Shown here piece by piece: positions 7,933 to 17,499 of a stretch of 64,000 nt of DNA. Source of the DNA: Dictyobacter formicarum (GTDB lineage: Bacteria; Chloroflexota; Ktedonobacteria; Ktedonobacterales; Ktedonobacteraceae). How positions within the stretch are numbered: position 1 is the stretch's first letter; each line of letters begins with the position of its first letter. The stretch covers positions 310,001 to 374,000 of the forward strand of contig NZ_BNJJ01000002.1 of the NCBI RefSeq assembly GCF_016587435.1, given 5' to 3'. The translations under genes and the position numbers were made by a program. The notes beneath the pieces were generated by a model. That model searched no databases, had not been told where the DNA came from, and saw only the letters and a program-made list of their open reading frames with translations.

Positions 7933-10038
7933 TTATCGGTCCTGGTAGGTGGATGGGCGTTTGGCACTCACCAACACGACAATACTGTGAGGTTCAAGTC
8001 CATATTTGTTCTCTATAGTGTATGGGGCTTGTTCTTGTTGCACAATATCATTAGGACTTGCCAGGGCTGTGTCGATGACTCTTTTCCAGGCTTTCTCTTT
8101 GCCTGCTAGTGGGATTTCAAATTCAAGCCTGGCAAAATCCATATTCATCATGACATGGATGTCATGTGTTTCTTCACCTGCCCAGATAGTAAAAGCCAGT
8201 ACACGTGAGGCTGGATCATCCCAGCCAGGATTCCCTAGTTGACAACCATGCCATTCAATGTCTTTTTTACCATGCCTGTCTGTGATGCCGCTGAAAAAAC
8301 GCTCTCTTCTGACACTGGAGTACTGTTTGCGGAATGCAATCATGCGCTTGAAGAACTGAAGCAACTCAGCGTTCTCTTCGAGCAATTCCCAGTTAAACCA
8401 GGTGATTTCGTTGTCCTGGCAATAGGCGTTATTATTCCCTTGCTGTGTGCGACGTACTTCGTCTCCAGCTAGCAGCATAGGTACTCCCTGAGAAATAAGA
8501 AGGATGGTCAAAAAGTTTTTTATTTGCCTGCTTCGTAGTTGTTGTATGTCTGCGTTCTGCGTCTCTCCCTCTACACCATGATTCCAGCTGCTGTTATAAT
8601 TGAGGCCATCTCTATTGTTCTCTCCATTCATTTCGTTGTGCTTGTCATTATAGGACACCAGGTCGTTGAGCGTAAAACCATCATGGCAGGTGACGAAGTT
8701 AATACCATTAATTGGTCTCTGTCCGGGTTCGCTAAAGATATCCTGGCTGCCAGCTATGCGTGATGCTACGGCCCCGACAATTCCACTATCCCCTTTGACA
8801 AAGCTACGAATGGTATCTCGATATTGTCCATTCCAGACCGCCCACCGATAGCCAGGGAAATTTCCGACCTGGTAAAGTCCTGCTGCATCCCATGGTTCAG
8901 CAATGATTTTGGTGTCAGCTAAAATGTCCGATAGCTCAATTGTCCAGAGAACTGGTGCATATTCCATTGGCTTGCCGTCGACTCCTCGACTCAAAATAGA
9001 ACCTTCATCAAAACGAAAACCATCTACATGCATTTCTTTAACCCAGAAAACCAGGCATTCGGTGATTAGTTTGGCTACGATAGGATGGTTGCAATTAAAG
9101 GTGTTTCCACATCCTGAGTAGTTGAGATAGGTTCGCTTGTCATGAGGATCTAGAAAATAGTAGATACGATTATCTATGCCTTTGAAACTGATGGTCGGCT
9201 CGTTCTCGTCCCCTTCACCAGTATGGTTAAAAACAACGTCTAGGATGACTTCGATGCCAGCTTTGTGTAAGGCTTTGACCATGTCTCGAAATTCATTGAT
9301 ATGATTTAGGCCTTCCGCATCAATGCAATAGCCAGGGTGTGGAGCAAAATGGCAAATTGGATCATAGCCCCAATAGTTGCTGAGCCGCTCTCCCGTAAGG
9401 GGATTGGTACGGCTCACGCTGGTTGGATCAAATGCAAAGACAGGCATCAATTCTACCGCAGTAATACCCAGCTCTTGCAGGTATGGAATTTTTTCTATTA
9501 GAGCGGCAAATGATCCAGGATGAGCGCTGTGTGATGAAGGTGAACGAGTAAAACCACCAACGTGCATCTCATAAATAATAGTCTCACTCATTGGTTTGTT
9601 TAGACATTGATCCCCTTCCCAGTCGTAGTTGGAGATATCTACCACGGTACTTCTTAAAGAGGTTTCAACATTGTCGGCCTCACCAATGGCATCACCTCGC
9701 TGCCATAAGTCGGTGGTAATACCCCGGCAATATGGATCTATCAAGACTTTGTTGAAGTTAAAACGATCACCGGTAATTTCTGTTTGTGCTGCTCCAAAGA
9801 TGCGATAGGCATAATGTGCGCCCGCTTTCAATTCTCTTACATAGACATGCCAGAAATGAAATGTGCGGTTTTTTAATTGATCTAGCAGAATAGTTTGAAT
9901 AGGAATAGTGTCGTTGCTTTTCTCAAATAGTAATAGTTCGATATTCGTGGCATGTTCCGAAAATATCGAGAAATTTATTCCGTTAGCATCTGGTGTGGCT
10001 CCTAAAGGACGTGGGCGACCTGCTTCAACAATATACAT
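7933..10038 (-). CDS. glgX: Glycogen debranching enzyme (isoamylase type, GH13)
   Basis: The 701-residue protein has an N-terminal CBM48 domain (about 1-130) and a GH13 barrel. Its sequence contains EVILDVVFNHTGEG (region I), GFRFDEGSIL with the nucleophile Asp (region II), IIAEPWD with the acid/base Glu (region III) and FVTCHDGFTLNDLVSY (region IV). GlgX/TreX enzymes hydrolyse alpha-1,6 branches of glycogen or phosphorylase limit dextrins in the cytoplasm. The length fits the family. Region II reads FDEGS rather than the common FDLA, which leaves the catalytic Asp intact. A good ribosome site, GGAAGGGAAAGCA, precedes ATG 10038. No other glycogen gene is adjacent. Confidence 0.92.
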   Translation of the reverse strand: MYIVEAGRPRPLGATPDANGINFSIFSEHATNIELLLFEKSNDTIPIQTILLDQLKNRTFHFWHVYVRELKAGAHYAYRIFGAAQTEITGDRFNFNKVLIDPYCRGITTDLWQRGDAIGEADNVETSLRSTVVDISNYDWEGDQCLNKPMSETIIYEMHVGGFTRSPSSHSAHPGSFAALIEKIPYLQELGITAVELMPVFAFDPTSVSRTNPLTGERLSNYWGYDPICHFAPHPGYCIDAEGLNHINEFRDMVKALHKAGIEVILDVVFNHTGEGDENEPTISFKGIDNRIYYFLDPHDKRTYLNYSGCGNTFNCNHPIVAKLITECLVFWVKEMHVDGFRFDEGSILSRGVDGKPMEYAPVLWTIELSDILADTKIIAEPWDAAGLYQVGNFPGYRWAVWNGQYRDTIRSFVKGDSGIVGAVASRIAGSQDIFSEPGQRPINGINFVTCHDGFTLNDLVSYNDKHNEMNGENNRDGLNYNSSWNHGVEGETQNADIQQLRSRQIKNFLTILLISQGVPMLLAGDEVRRTQQGNNNAYCQDNEITWFNWELLEENAELLQFFKRMIAFRKQYSSVRRERFFSGITDRHGKKDIEWHGCQLGNPGWDDPASRVLAFTIWAGEETHDIHVMMNMDFARLEFEIPLAGKEKAWKRVIDTALASPNDIVQQEQAPYTIENKYGLEPHSIVVLVSAKRPSTYQDR

Positions 10039-10320
10039 TGCTTTCCCTTCCTGTGTAATTCTGCTATATATAACGGTGAGTCGTTGCTATAGTTACTCTG
10101 CAAGTGAAGGTTTACATCCTGAAACTATATTTTTAAATCAACCCTTCAGTCGATGCTTTCTCCCATGTTTCACTCTATACTCCTGATAAGAAAAATCATT
10201 ATATCATTGAATTAATTGGGGTTGCTAACACACTTATTGTGTTTCACCTCCAGCACATTCTTTGCGCTGCCGCAACGAGCCTTCTTCCGGATGATGTTAA
10301 GGTGGGAGGAGTGACATCCT

Positions 10321-11970
10321 ATGAAACATGTACTCATCGTTGTTGTACTCGTTGTTCTGAACTTTGTGCTTGCTTTTGTTCCCCTTTTTACTGTGCGGTT
10401 TTCTGCTTCTGCTTCTATTGATCCTGTCACTGATCCTGTCACGACCCGGTGGCTGGACGCACAACCAATCACTCACGATATCCCTCTAGATAAAGAGGCC
10501 GTTCTGGTGAATCAAAAACAGTTCGCCTGCTTAGTCCGTCTCACACCACCTCGTTGTTATACACCACAACAAATTCGTCAAGCTTATCATATTCAACCTC
10601 TGCTCGAGGCTGGCATTACGGGCAAGGGGCAGACAATTGCCATTATCGGCTTTTTCCATAACCCTAATCTATACACCGATTTGCACATTTTTGATCAGCT
10701 ATTTGGGTTGCCAGACCCTCATCTCTCTATTTTTGCTCCTTTAGGATTGACCCCTTTCGATAGCAAGAACCCCAAACAATCACTCGCTGCACAGGAGATT
10801 AATTTAGATGTGGAGTGGGCCCACGCTATCGCACCAGAGGCGGCAATCAATCTTGTTTTGAGCAAATCGGCTGGCTTTGAAGATCTTTATATAACAACTC
10901 GGTTTGCTATTCAGCATAATCTGGGTGATGTGATCACTCAAAGTTATGGCTTTCCGGAAACTGCTATTGCTATAAGTTCGCTGCGCAAAGAACATGCGCT
11001 GTTTGAGACTGCACGTGCCAGAGGCATCTCGGTTTTTGCTTCTTCCGGAGATCGTGGACCGCTGGAGCCTATATTTAGTGATGATTTGTCTAAGATTATT
11101 GCGTTCGGCCCTGGTGTGCAATATCCTGCCAGTGATCCGTTAGTAACCAGCGTGGGAGGGACGAATTTATCTTTATTACCTTCGGGTATATATCAACATG
11201 AAGAGGTCTGGAGTAACAGGCTTGGCTCGACCGGGGGTGGCTTTAGCCGGCGCTTTCTACGCCCCTCTTATCAGGATGGTTTTGTTGGCGCTAGCCGTAC
11301 CCGTGGCGTACCTGATGTGGCTTACGTTGGAGATCCCACAACTGGGGTGCCCATTATCTTTACCCTTAAAACGGGCCCATCTTTTATTCCCATTGGTGGC
11401 ACAAGCGCTGGGACACCGCAATGGGCCGCCTTAGCTGCATTAGGCAATCAATTGGCTGGCAGAAGGTTAGGATTTTTGAATCCTTCGCTTTACTCACTTA
11501 GTAAAAATTCTTTATATTCAGAAATCTTTCACGATATTCTAACTGGTAGCAATTCGTTGACTGTCCAAGTCCTGAAATCAACGGTAACCTTTCCTGGATA
11601 TAACGCCAAACAAGGTTGGGATCCAGCTACAGGACTGGGTTCTCCGGTCGCCTTTCGGCTACTGACGGCATTGGTTCAGAGTGAAGCATTCCAGCCAGTT
11701 ACGCTGTCCCATGCAAACAAACCATTGTCATCTCATGCGCCGTTGCAGAGGCGACACTACGCTTTCAATGACCTCAATAAGTCCAGGCGCTACACTTTCA
11801 ATGACCTCAATAAGCCCAGGCGCAATAAGAAAGTGTATCGTCAGACCTTTATCCGACATTACCACCATCGCCACCTGAACAACAATACTCATTTCCGCTC
11901 CTATCCAAACAGCAACAATGCTCATTTCCGCTCCTACCACGTTCATGCTCCCAGGAGCTTAACTTGCTAG
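10321..11970 (+). CDS. Secreted S53 family (sedolisin) serine-carboxyl peptidase with repetitive tail
   Basis: The 549-residue protein has an N-terminal signal helix (about 3-30) and a region continuing directly into a catalytic domain. Sedolisin residues are visible: the Glu and Asp of QEINLDVEW (E-x3-D), the oxyanion Asp in SSGDRGP and the nucleophile Ser in GGTSAGTPQWAA. The calcium-site segment WDPATGLGSP follows. These enzymes are acid-active endopeptidases. The usual long pro-domain is much reduced, with only about 75 residues before the catalytic core. After about residue 465 the protein ends in a His/Arg/Asn-rich tail made of two different tandem 11-residue repeats. A ribosome site GGAGG lies ahead of the ATG. 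It appears monocistronic. Confidence 0.88.
   Translation: MKHVLIVVVLVVLNFVLAFVPLFTVRFSASASIDPVTDPVTTRWLDAQPITHDIPLDKEAVLVNQKQFACLVRLTPPRCYTPQQIRQAYHIQPLLEAGITGKGQTIAIIGFFHNPNLYTDLHIFDQLFGLPDPHLSIFAPLGLTPFDSKNPKQSLAAQEINLDVEWAHAIAPEAAINLVLSKSAGFEDLYITTRFAIQHNLGDVITQSYGFPETAIAISSLRKEHALFETARARGISVFASSGDRGPLEPIFSDDLSKIIAFGPGVQYPASDPLVTSVGGTNLSLLPSGIYQHEEVWSNRLGSTGGGFSRRFLRPSYQDGFVGASRTRGVPDVAYVGDPTTGVPIIFTLKTGPSFIPIGGTSAGTPQWAALAALGNQLAGRRLGFLNPSLYSLSKNSLYSEIFHDILTGSNSLTVQVLKSTVTFPGYNAKQGWDPATGLGSPVAFRLLTALVQSEAFQPVTLSHANKPLSSHAPLQRRHYAFNDLNKSRRYTFNDLNKPRRNKKVYRQTFIRHYHHRHLNNNTHFRSYPNSNNAHFRSYHVHAPRSLTC
11758..11946 (+). repeat. Two tandem 33-bp repeat pairs inside the sedolisin tail
   Basis: Units at 11758-11790 and 11791-11823 encode YAFNDLNKSRR and YTFNDLNKPRR. 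Units at 11881-11913 and 11914-11946 encode NNTHFRSYPNS and NNAHFRSYHVH. Both are 11 codons long, unrelated to each other in sequence, and nearly identical within each pair at the DNA level. Confidence 0.85.
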
Positions 11971-12223
11971 TTGCATACTCCCCCCTTGATAGAGAAAAGA
12001 GTACCCTGGTCTTTAGTTACCAGAAGTACGTTTTCAGGCACAATACTTCTATTTGTGCCATTATTATAGTCAATAAGACATTCTCATGGTACGCTACGTG
12101 ATAGCACAGATCTCTATACGATAGAACCACTCACCAGTCAGCTCATGGCTCTTTGATCATGTGTCATCTTGTCACGATATATATTTGCCAGGATCGCTGA
12201 CTTAAAAGGAGGGACCAGATATA

Positions 12224-12943
12224 ATGCCAATGTCAAAACGCTGTATTCCCTATACTCCTCGCAATCGAGAGTTAAAAGATACTGTTTTTGCGCTTATCAG
12301 TACCGCGGGCGTCCATTTACGTGAACAAGAACCTTATAACGTTGATGGTGACAATAGCTGGCGTCTCATCCCTGGCGAAAGCAAGAGTAATCAGTTGATA
12401 ATTACCCATAGCCATTATGATCATCATGATGCGGATCAAGATATCAATTGCGTCTTTCCTCTCGATCGATTACGCGATCTGGCAGCGCAAGGTATCATTG
12501 GCGGAGTCAGCGATAAACATCTGGGCTTCATGGGCTTTACACAAAATTTCCGAGAGCTATATGAAAAAACAGCCCCGGAAATGGCAAAAGTGATTCTGCG
12601 CTCGAAAACAGATGGCGTAATCTTGACTGCTGGCTGTCCTCTATGCCATCGTGTGGTTTGCGCTATCGCACGCGAGGTGGAAATGGTTGGCATTCCAACG
12701 GTTCTTATTACAGTTGCACCTGAGCAATCTAGACAGGCCGGACCTCCACGGGCTATTGCTCCCCGGCACTTTAAACTTGGTCATAGCCTGGGTGGCCCCC
12801 ACCAGATTAATCTCCAACAACAGGTGCTATTGGATGCGTTAAAGCGCTGGGAGGCCCGTGAGGAACCTGGTCATATCTGGGATATTGCGTATCCTGAGTA
12901 TGACAGCAGCGATTGGCAACCTATCTACCTCCAGGAGAGCTAA
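12224..12943 (+). CDS. Glycine/sarcosine/betaine or proline reductase B-subunit homologue with Cys in place of selenocysteine
   Basis: The 239-residue protein matches the GrdB/PrdB family. The N-terminal block ALISTAGVHLREQEPYNVDG and GDNSWRLIP is typical, followed by HSHYDH and a C-terminal core reading LTAGCPLCHRVVCAIAREVE, then GIPTVLITVAP. In the clostridial reductases a selenocysteine sits in a UxxC motif; here it is C138-P-L-C141, encoded TGT...TGC, so no Sec machinery is needed. The chain is shorter than GrdB (about 430) and similar to PrdB (about 240). A strong AAAGGAGG precedes the ATG. No GrdA, GrdC or PrdA partner is nearby, so a Stickland reductase role is unlikely; a thiol-based reductive function is inferred only. 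Confidence 0.75.
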   Translation: MPMSKRCIPYTPRNRELKDTVFALISTAGVHLREQEPYNVDGDNSWRLIPGESKSNQLIITHSHYDHHDADQDINCVFPLDRLRDLAAQGIIGGVSDKHLGFMGFTQNFRELYEKTAPEMAKVILRSKTDGVILTAGCPLCHRVVCAIAREVEMVGIPTVLITVAPEQSRQAGPPRAIAPRHFKLGHSLGGPHQINLQQQVLLDALKRWEAREEPGHIWDIAYPEYDSSDWQPIYLQES

Positions 12944-13145
12944 GCTAACAGGTATTGGTATCGCCAATCCATCCAGAGCTTACAGCATCTGGCTTTGTAT
13001 GACGGCTTTGGCTTGCAAATTCCAATGTCTTCGTTGAATGCATTGCCCCTTCCAAACACATTTCTCAGGAAAAAACATTTGACGAAACAATTTAACCTCG
13101 TCCTTCGTATTATATAAAAAACAGGTAGAAATAGGTCTAGACATT

Positions 13146-14393
13146 ATGGATGAAGAAATCAACAACTCGCCAATCCTTATTGTAGACGATGATGCGGCTC
13201 TGTTACAGGCTCTTCCCCAGGTCGTAGATCTGCGTATGAAAAATGTTCAGGTGGAGACAACAGATTCAGCTCAACATGCACTTGAGCGCATTAAAGAGTA
13301 TGATTTTGATGCGGTTATTAGTGATATAAAGATGCCAGGAATGGATGGCATTGAGCTGCTATCACATATTCGCGAGCTGCGCCCCGATACTCCGGTGCTG
13401 CTGATTACGGGCCATGGTGATCATGGTCTGGCTATTAAAGCGATCAGAGGCGGTGCTTATGATTATATTCTAAAGCCTATTGATCGCGATGCCTTTGTTA
13501 ATGCGTTGCAGCGTGCTATCCAGACACGGCAATTGCGACGTAAGGTTACTGAACAGCAGTTGGCATTATCCCTTCATGCTAAATCGCTCGAACGCCTGGT
13601 GGAAAAACGCACCAGAGAACTGGTTACCGCCAACGCTACTAAGGATAAATTCCTTGATATCGTTTCTCAAGAATTGAAATCTCCGCTTTCCAATTTGAAA
13701 GGCATGACTCAGTTGATGCTCCATCAATTAGAACGAGGGGATGCGACAACAGCAGTGCATCAGGGCCTGGTTGATATGGAGCGTTCTATTACACGTACAG
13801 AGGTGCTAGTCCAGGATCTGCTTGATACCTCGTTAATGGAGACAAATCTGTTTGTTTTGCATCGCCAGCGCTATAATCTGGTAGATTTGTGTCGTCAATT
13901 GCTTGATGCTTATACTACACGCGCCGTACTTTCACTCAATTGCGAATTATTGGGCGATCCTATTGAGGTGGAAGTTGATAAGGATCGTTTTTCACAGGTC
14001 CTTATTAATTTATTCTCCAATGCGCGCAAATTTTCTAAGAAAGGTACACCTATCACTATTACACTCCAGCAGAGTGGCTATGAAGTCATTGTTTCGGTTC
14101 AGGATATGGGCGCTGGTATAGCAGAGGAGTATCTTCCTCATATCTTTGAGCAGTTCTATCGTGTGCCGGGAGTTGAGATTCAGTCAGGTAATCGCGCGGG
14201 CCTTGGACTTGGCCTGTTTATTGCTCGCAAAATTGTGGAGCGCCATGGTGGACATATTGAGGTACAAACAGTGCTTGGACAAGGGAGCGTTTTCAGCGTG
14301 GTGCTACCTGTTTATGTCGATCCAGCTGACACACACCATCCCGAGCCTCCTCCTTCTCTACATACTCAGGCTGTCTGGACCATTACACATTAA
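13146..14393 (+). CDS. REC-domain hybrid histidine kinase with a degenerate H-box
   Basis: The 415-residue protein has an N-terminal receiver domain (about 8-125; acidic DDD pocket, phospho-acceptor Asp60 in VISDIKMPG, Lys in YILKPID). A coiled linker at about 128-165 leads to a HisKA-like dimer domain at about 168-235 and a HATPase domain at about 270-395. The ATPase keeps its N-box (INLFSNARKF), G1 (DMGAGI) and G2 (GLGLGLFIARKIVERHGG). The H-box reads DIVSQELKSPL: residue 175 is Gln (CAA) where the autophosphorylated His should be. ATP binding thus looks intact while His phosphorylation does not. It is a stand-alone gene without a cognate regulator beside it. Confidence 0.88.
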   Translation: MDEEINNSPILIVDDDAALLQALPQVVDLRMKNVQVETTDSAQHALERIKEYDFDAVISDIKMPGMDGIELLSHIRELRPDTPVLLITGHGDHGLAIKAIRGGAYDYILKPIDRDAFVNALQRAIQTRQLRRKVTEQQLALSLHAKSLERLVEKRTRELVTANATKDKFLDIVSQELKSPLSNLKGMTQLMLHQLERGDATTAVHQGLVDMERSITRTEVLVQDLLDTSLMETNLFVLHRQRYNLVDLCRQLLDAYTTRAVLSLNCELLGDPIEVEVDKDRFSQVLINLFSNARKFSKKGTPITITLQQSGYEVIVSVQDMGAGIAEEYLPHIFEQFYRVPGVEIQSGNRAGLGLGLFIARKIVERHGGHIEVQTVLGQGSVFSVVLPVYVDPADTHHPEPPPSLHTQAVWTITH

Positions 14394-14400
14394 ATTTCTC

Positions 14401-14468
14401 TGCGAGCAACAAACAACCAGGCCGAACTGCAAATATTTGCCGCCCGGCCTGGTTGTTTGTTGCTCGCA
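14401..14468. terminator. Bidirectional terminator between convergent genes
   Basis: Perfect 23-bp arms (14401-14423 and 14446-14468) with a 22-base loop lie between the stop of the histidine kinase gene and the stop of the peroxiredoxin gene. Confidence 0.8.
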
Positions 14469-14481
14469 TGTGTTTTTGAGT

Positions 14482-14967
14482 TTACAGTCTGCGTAAAGCT
14501 TCAAAGAGATCTTCGTTATCAGGCATTTCTCCAGGCGCGTGCTGTACTTCAATATAGCGGATGACGCCTTCTTTATCAATAACGAAGAGGGCACGCTCAG
14601 GCATGCCTGCCGCATGACGCACGCCATACAGATCAACCACCGAACCCTGAGGATAGAAATCTGATAGATGTGGAAATGTTGTATGCATGGATTGTGACCA
14701 GGCATTGAGTGCATAAGTACTATCCATGCTGATGCTCACTACTTCAGTATCAAAGTCATGAAAACGCTCAAGCTCAGCCTCGTATGAGGGCAGTTGCGCG
14801 GAACAAACACTACTGAATGCAAACGGAACAAAGGCCAGGACGACGTTTTTCTTGCCGCGGAAATCCTTGAGGTGCCATTGCTCATTTTTTGCGGTCTTCA
14901 ATGTAAAATCCGGTGCCTTATCCCCCACTTTCAGGGTTTTCGTTTCGGTACGGTTTCTACTGTCCAT
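14482..14967 (-). CDS. 1-Cys peroxiredoxin (AhpE/Bcp type)
   Basis: The 161-residue thioredoxin-fold protein reduces peroxides through one peroxidatic cysteine, Cys55, in the motif [13 protein letters not shown]. This is the Pxxx(T/S)xxC signature with Ser in place of Thr. APDFTLK near the N-terminus and the later Arg in [16 protein letters not shown] also fit. No second cysteine exists, so resolution must involve another thiol partner. The AAGGA ribosome site precedes ATG 14967. It is convergent with the histidine kinase gene and shares its terminator. Family assignment is firm; the natural reductant is unknown. Confidence 0.9.
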   Translation of the reverse strand: MDSRNRTETKTLKVGDKAPDFTLKTAKNEQWHLKDFRGKKNVVLAFVPFAFSSVCSAQLPSYEAELERFHDFDTEVVSISMDSTYALNAWSQSMHTTFPHLSDFYPQGSVVDLYGVRHAAGMPERALFVIDKEGVIRYIEVQHAPGEMPDNEDLFEALRRL

Positions 14968-15149
14968 AAGAAAATCCTTCCACTAAAAATATCCCTGTTT
15001 CAAACAGGGCCAACTATGCGTCTTGTAGTTATAGTTACGATGAAAGATAATATTCTTGAACACGCTGCTCGCGATTGTAGCATTGCCACCAAATACTGTC
15101 AAATCTACGTAAAGAGAGGGTTTACGGACTTTTGTTACACAAAAAAACT

Positions 15150-16577
15150 ATGCATGAGATAGATGATAAAGCCGAACTTTTTTATGTAAACATACAGCAG
15201 AAGTTATCTGGTCGTGGAGGTCTGGTAGGTGCTATTCCTATCCTTGTTATCACTTTGCTAATGTTTATTGGCGCAGCTGCACAAAGTTTTTGGCCGGAGA
15301 CCGATCCTGCTCGCTACCAGTGCTATGCCCTTACGTTCTGGCTCGGCAGTAACGCAACCCACCTGCTTCCGTCAATACAATGTTCTTTTCTGAATCTATC
15401 TGGCACCCAGTCGGCATTTCATATGCTGCCACGTGAATACCCCCCGCTTACATTGCTGCCATTTTCTCTCCCTCTCCTTGTTCCCCTGGCCTATTATCAG
15501 GTGGCTTTTGCCTTTTTTATGTCACTTATTATTTTATTTGTCTATTGGCTTTTGCTGCGCTATGGACCTCAGGGAGGGGCAATCGCTTTTCTTATTTTCC
15601 TGGTTATCGGCGCCTGTGCGCTAGCCCCTATGCGCTACGATTTGTTGCCGGCTGTCTGTACATTGCTCAGCCTGATTATGGCTCAACAGAAACGTTGGCG
15701 TATTGCCTATGTAATATTAGCGATTGCGGTACTGCTAAAAATCTATCCAATCCTGCTCTTTCCTGCTTTTTTTATTGCTGAACAACAAAGTAATGAACGT
15801 TTCTATGTACAAAAAAATAGTGCACTGAGCAGTTTACCGTCCCAACTCTATCGCACTTTGATGGGATGCGTGCGCTGGCGATGGCTCAATTGTCTGCTTT
15901 TCTTTGCGCTTCTGGTTGCTGTTACTGGCTTTTTTGCGCTGCTAGATGTTCATAATGCCGTTATCAGTCAATTCTCATATTTCTTGCAACGTCCGATTCA
16001 GGTTGAGTCCATGGGGGGAAGCTTTTTATGGTTGGCTCATCTGGGTGGCCTGCACTGGCGCATCGTCTATGATTTTGGTTCGATCAATATGTATACTTCG
16101 CTCAATGGGCTTGTTTCACCGCTCTTGACCCTGGTGTTTGCGCTAAGTGTCGCCTACATTTTCTGGCTGCAGTGGCAGTTGCGTATAACGCTGCCCCAGA
16201 CAGTCATTGCTCTTACGCTGGCATTTATTACTACAGGCAAAGTTTTTAGCCCTCAATATTTGATCTGGCTTATTCCTCTTTTAGCTTATGCTGGTGCTTT
16301 TAATAAGCCCTGGACCATCCTTTGGGGCTCGGTTTCCCTTTTGACGACATTGATCTATGTGGTTTTTTACTCACAAATTTTGGATTCCGCACATATCCAT
16401 ATGCCGGTGGGATTCTTTGAGGTAGCTGCCATCCGCAACGTTTTGCTTACAATCCTGACGCTGGCATATCTTTTTAATTGGTTTCGCACACGAGAAGAAC
16501 AGATTATTGCACCAGTAAATCCTACAATAGCACCGCCATCGGTATCAGTTCCTTTACCGCCGCCTATGGAAAAATAA
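15150..16577 (+). CDS. GT87-type (DUF2029) polytopic membrane glycosyltransferase
   Basis: The protein of about 475 residues has some ten TM helices. A loop after the first helix contains FWPETDPARYQCYA, and further helices are rich in F, L and Y. This pattern resembles GT-C polyprenol-phosphate-dependent mannosyl/arabinosyl transferases of the DUF2029 group, which extend lipid-linked glycans on the outer membrane face. The catalytic acidic residues are not firmly located (the DP in the first loop is a candidate). The start is uncertain: ATG 15150 lacks a clear ribosome site, while an in-frame TTG at 15132 lies 12 bases after AGAGAGGG. A Pro-rich tail ends the chain. Confidence 0.65.
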   Translation: MHEIDDKAELFYVNIQQKLSGRGGLVGAIPILVITLLMFIGAAAQSFWPETDPARYQCYALTFWLGSNATHLLPSIQCSFLNLSGTQSAFHMLPREYPPLTLLPFSLPLLVPLAYYQVAFAFFMSLIILFVYWLLLRYGPQGGAIAFLIFLVIGACALAPMRYDLLPAVCTLLSLIMAQQKRWRIAYVILAIAVLLKIYPILLFPAFFIAEQQSNERFYVQKNSALSSLPSQLYRTLMGCVRWRWLNCLLFFALLVAVTGFFALLDVHNAVISQFSYFLQRPIQVESMGGSFLWLAHLGGLHWRIVYDFGSINMYTSLNGLVSPLLTLVFALSVAYIFWLQWQLRITLPQTVIALTLAFITTGKVFSPQYLIWLIPLLAYAGAFNKPWTILWGSVSLLTTLIYVVFYSQILDSAHIHMPVGFFEVAAIRNVLLTILTLAYLFNWFRTREEQIIAPVNPTIAPPSVSVPLPPPMEK

Positions 16578-16651
16578 TGCCCTATAGCTTGAGGTTGTTG
16601 TCTTGCTTCGCGTGGATGGTGCGTATTGATGCAGAAGTATATATCTAATGA

Positions 16652-16690
16652 TGGTGCGCTCTTCATCTTTTTAGCAGAAGAGCACACCAT
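16652..16690. terminator. Hairpin terminator between convergent genes
   Basis: The stem TGGTGCGCTCTT/AAGAGCACACCA, with one G-T pair, spans a T-rich loop between the glycosyltransferase and dienelactone hydrolase stops. Confidence 0.6.
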
Positions 16691-16734
16691 TATGCCATTA
16701 AGTATAGCGATGATGTCTGCAAAACAAGCAGTAG

Positions 16735-17499
16735 TTATCGGCTTGTGTGGGCAGAGATAAAACGCAGCACTCGATTCCACGCGTCTATTGAGGCTTCTGC
16801 GAAATCGGTAGCACGGCGATCAAAGAAGCTGTGGGGGGCACCTGGATACGTAACTATTTCGTGCTCTATTCCAGCACCTTCTAGCTTCTGCTCCAGAGTC
16901 TGCACCTGGTCGGTGGGTATTCCTTGATCGGCTCCACCAAAAAGGCCAAGTACTGGATATTTGATTTCCTCGGCACGGTCAAGTGCTGTTCCTTCTCCGT
17001 CAATGTTACGACTCATGCCTGCATAGAAACCGATTAAGCCTGCAAATCCAAAATCCTGGGTACCACTAAGTAATGCTAGCGTGCCGCCCAGGCAAAATCC
17101 TACTGGGAATGTAGGTAAGTTGCTTCCCTGACTGCTGTGTAGATGGTCCTGTGCTGCTTTTACATCAGAGAAAAATGATGCAAGATGCAGTTGTTGAACA
17201 TGTGGCCAGAAGTCAAATGAGTCGTCACGCGAGGTGAGACCAGCAGTGCGTCCGAAATAGTCTATCGCGACTGCCCGAATACCCGTTTCTGCAAAACGCA
17301 GTGCTAGCTCTTTATAAAATTGATGTAATCCACGTACATCTGGATAGATAATGACCTGAGCACCCAGCGACTTGTCAGGATAAGCACTATAGGCGGCAAA
17401 ACGATTGCCATCAGCAGCGGTCAATACTATATCTTCACCATGGGCGCTACCACCCTCAATTGGTGGTAACGGCGGGCGGGCGTTGTCGTCATAGCACAT
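16735..17499 (-). CDS. Dienelactone hydrolase family protein
   Basis: The 254-residue alpha/beta hydrolase carries the dienelactone hydrolase triad: nucleophile Cys136 in GFCLGGTLAL, Asp in LFGGADQGIP and His in GAPHSFFDR. The segment VIIYPDVRGLHQFYKELALR is also typical of the family. Classical members open dienelactones in chloroaromatic degradation, but most genomic homologues hydrolyse unknown esters or lactones. The start at 17499 is preferred because AAGGAGAAAG lies directly upstream; an extension to 17547 has no ribosome site. No aromatic-degradation genes are near, so the substrate is open. Confidence 0.88.
   Translation of the reverse strand: MCYDDNARPPLPPIEGGSAHGEDIVLTAADGNRFAAYSAYPDKSLGAQVIIYPDVRGLHQFYKELALRFAETGIRAVAIDYFGRTAGLTSRDDSFDFWPHVQQLHLASFFSDVKAAQDHLHSSQGSNLPTFPVGFCLGGTLALLSGTQDFGFAGLIGFYAGMSRNIDGEGTALDRAEEIKYPVLGLFGGADQGIPTDQVQTLEQKLEGAGIEHEIVTYPGAPHSFFDRRATDFAEASIDAWNRVLRFISAHTSR

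Noticed and set aside
7985..8005. GGTTCAAGTCC resembling a tRNA T-loop
   Set aside because: It is inside the glgX coding sequence with no acceptor stem or anticodon arm around it.
12635..12646. In-frame selenocysteine (TGA with SECIS) in the GrdB-like gene
   Set aside because: The relevant codons are TGT and TGC, so the protein is a Cys form and no recoding is required.
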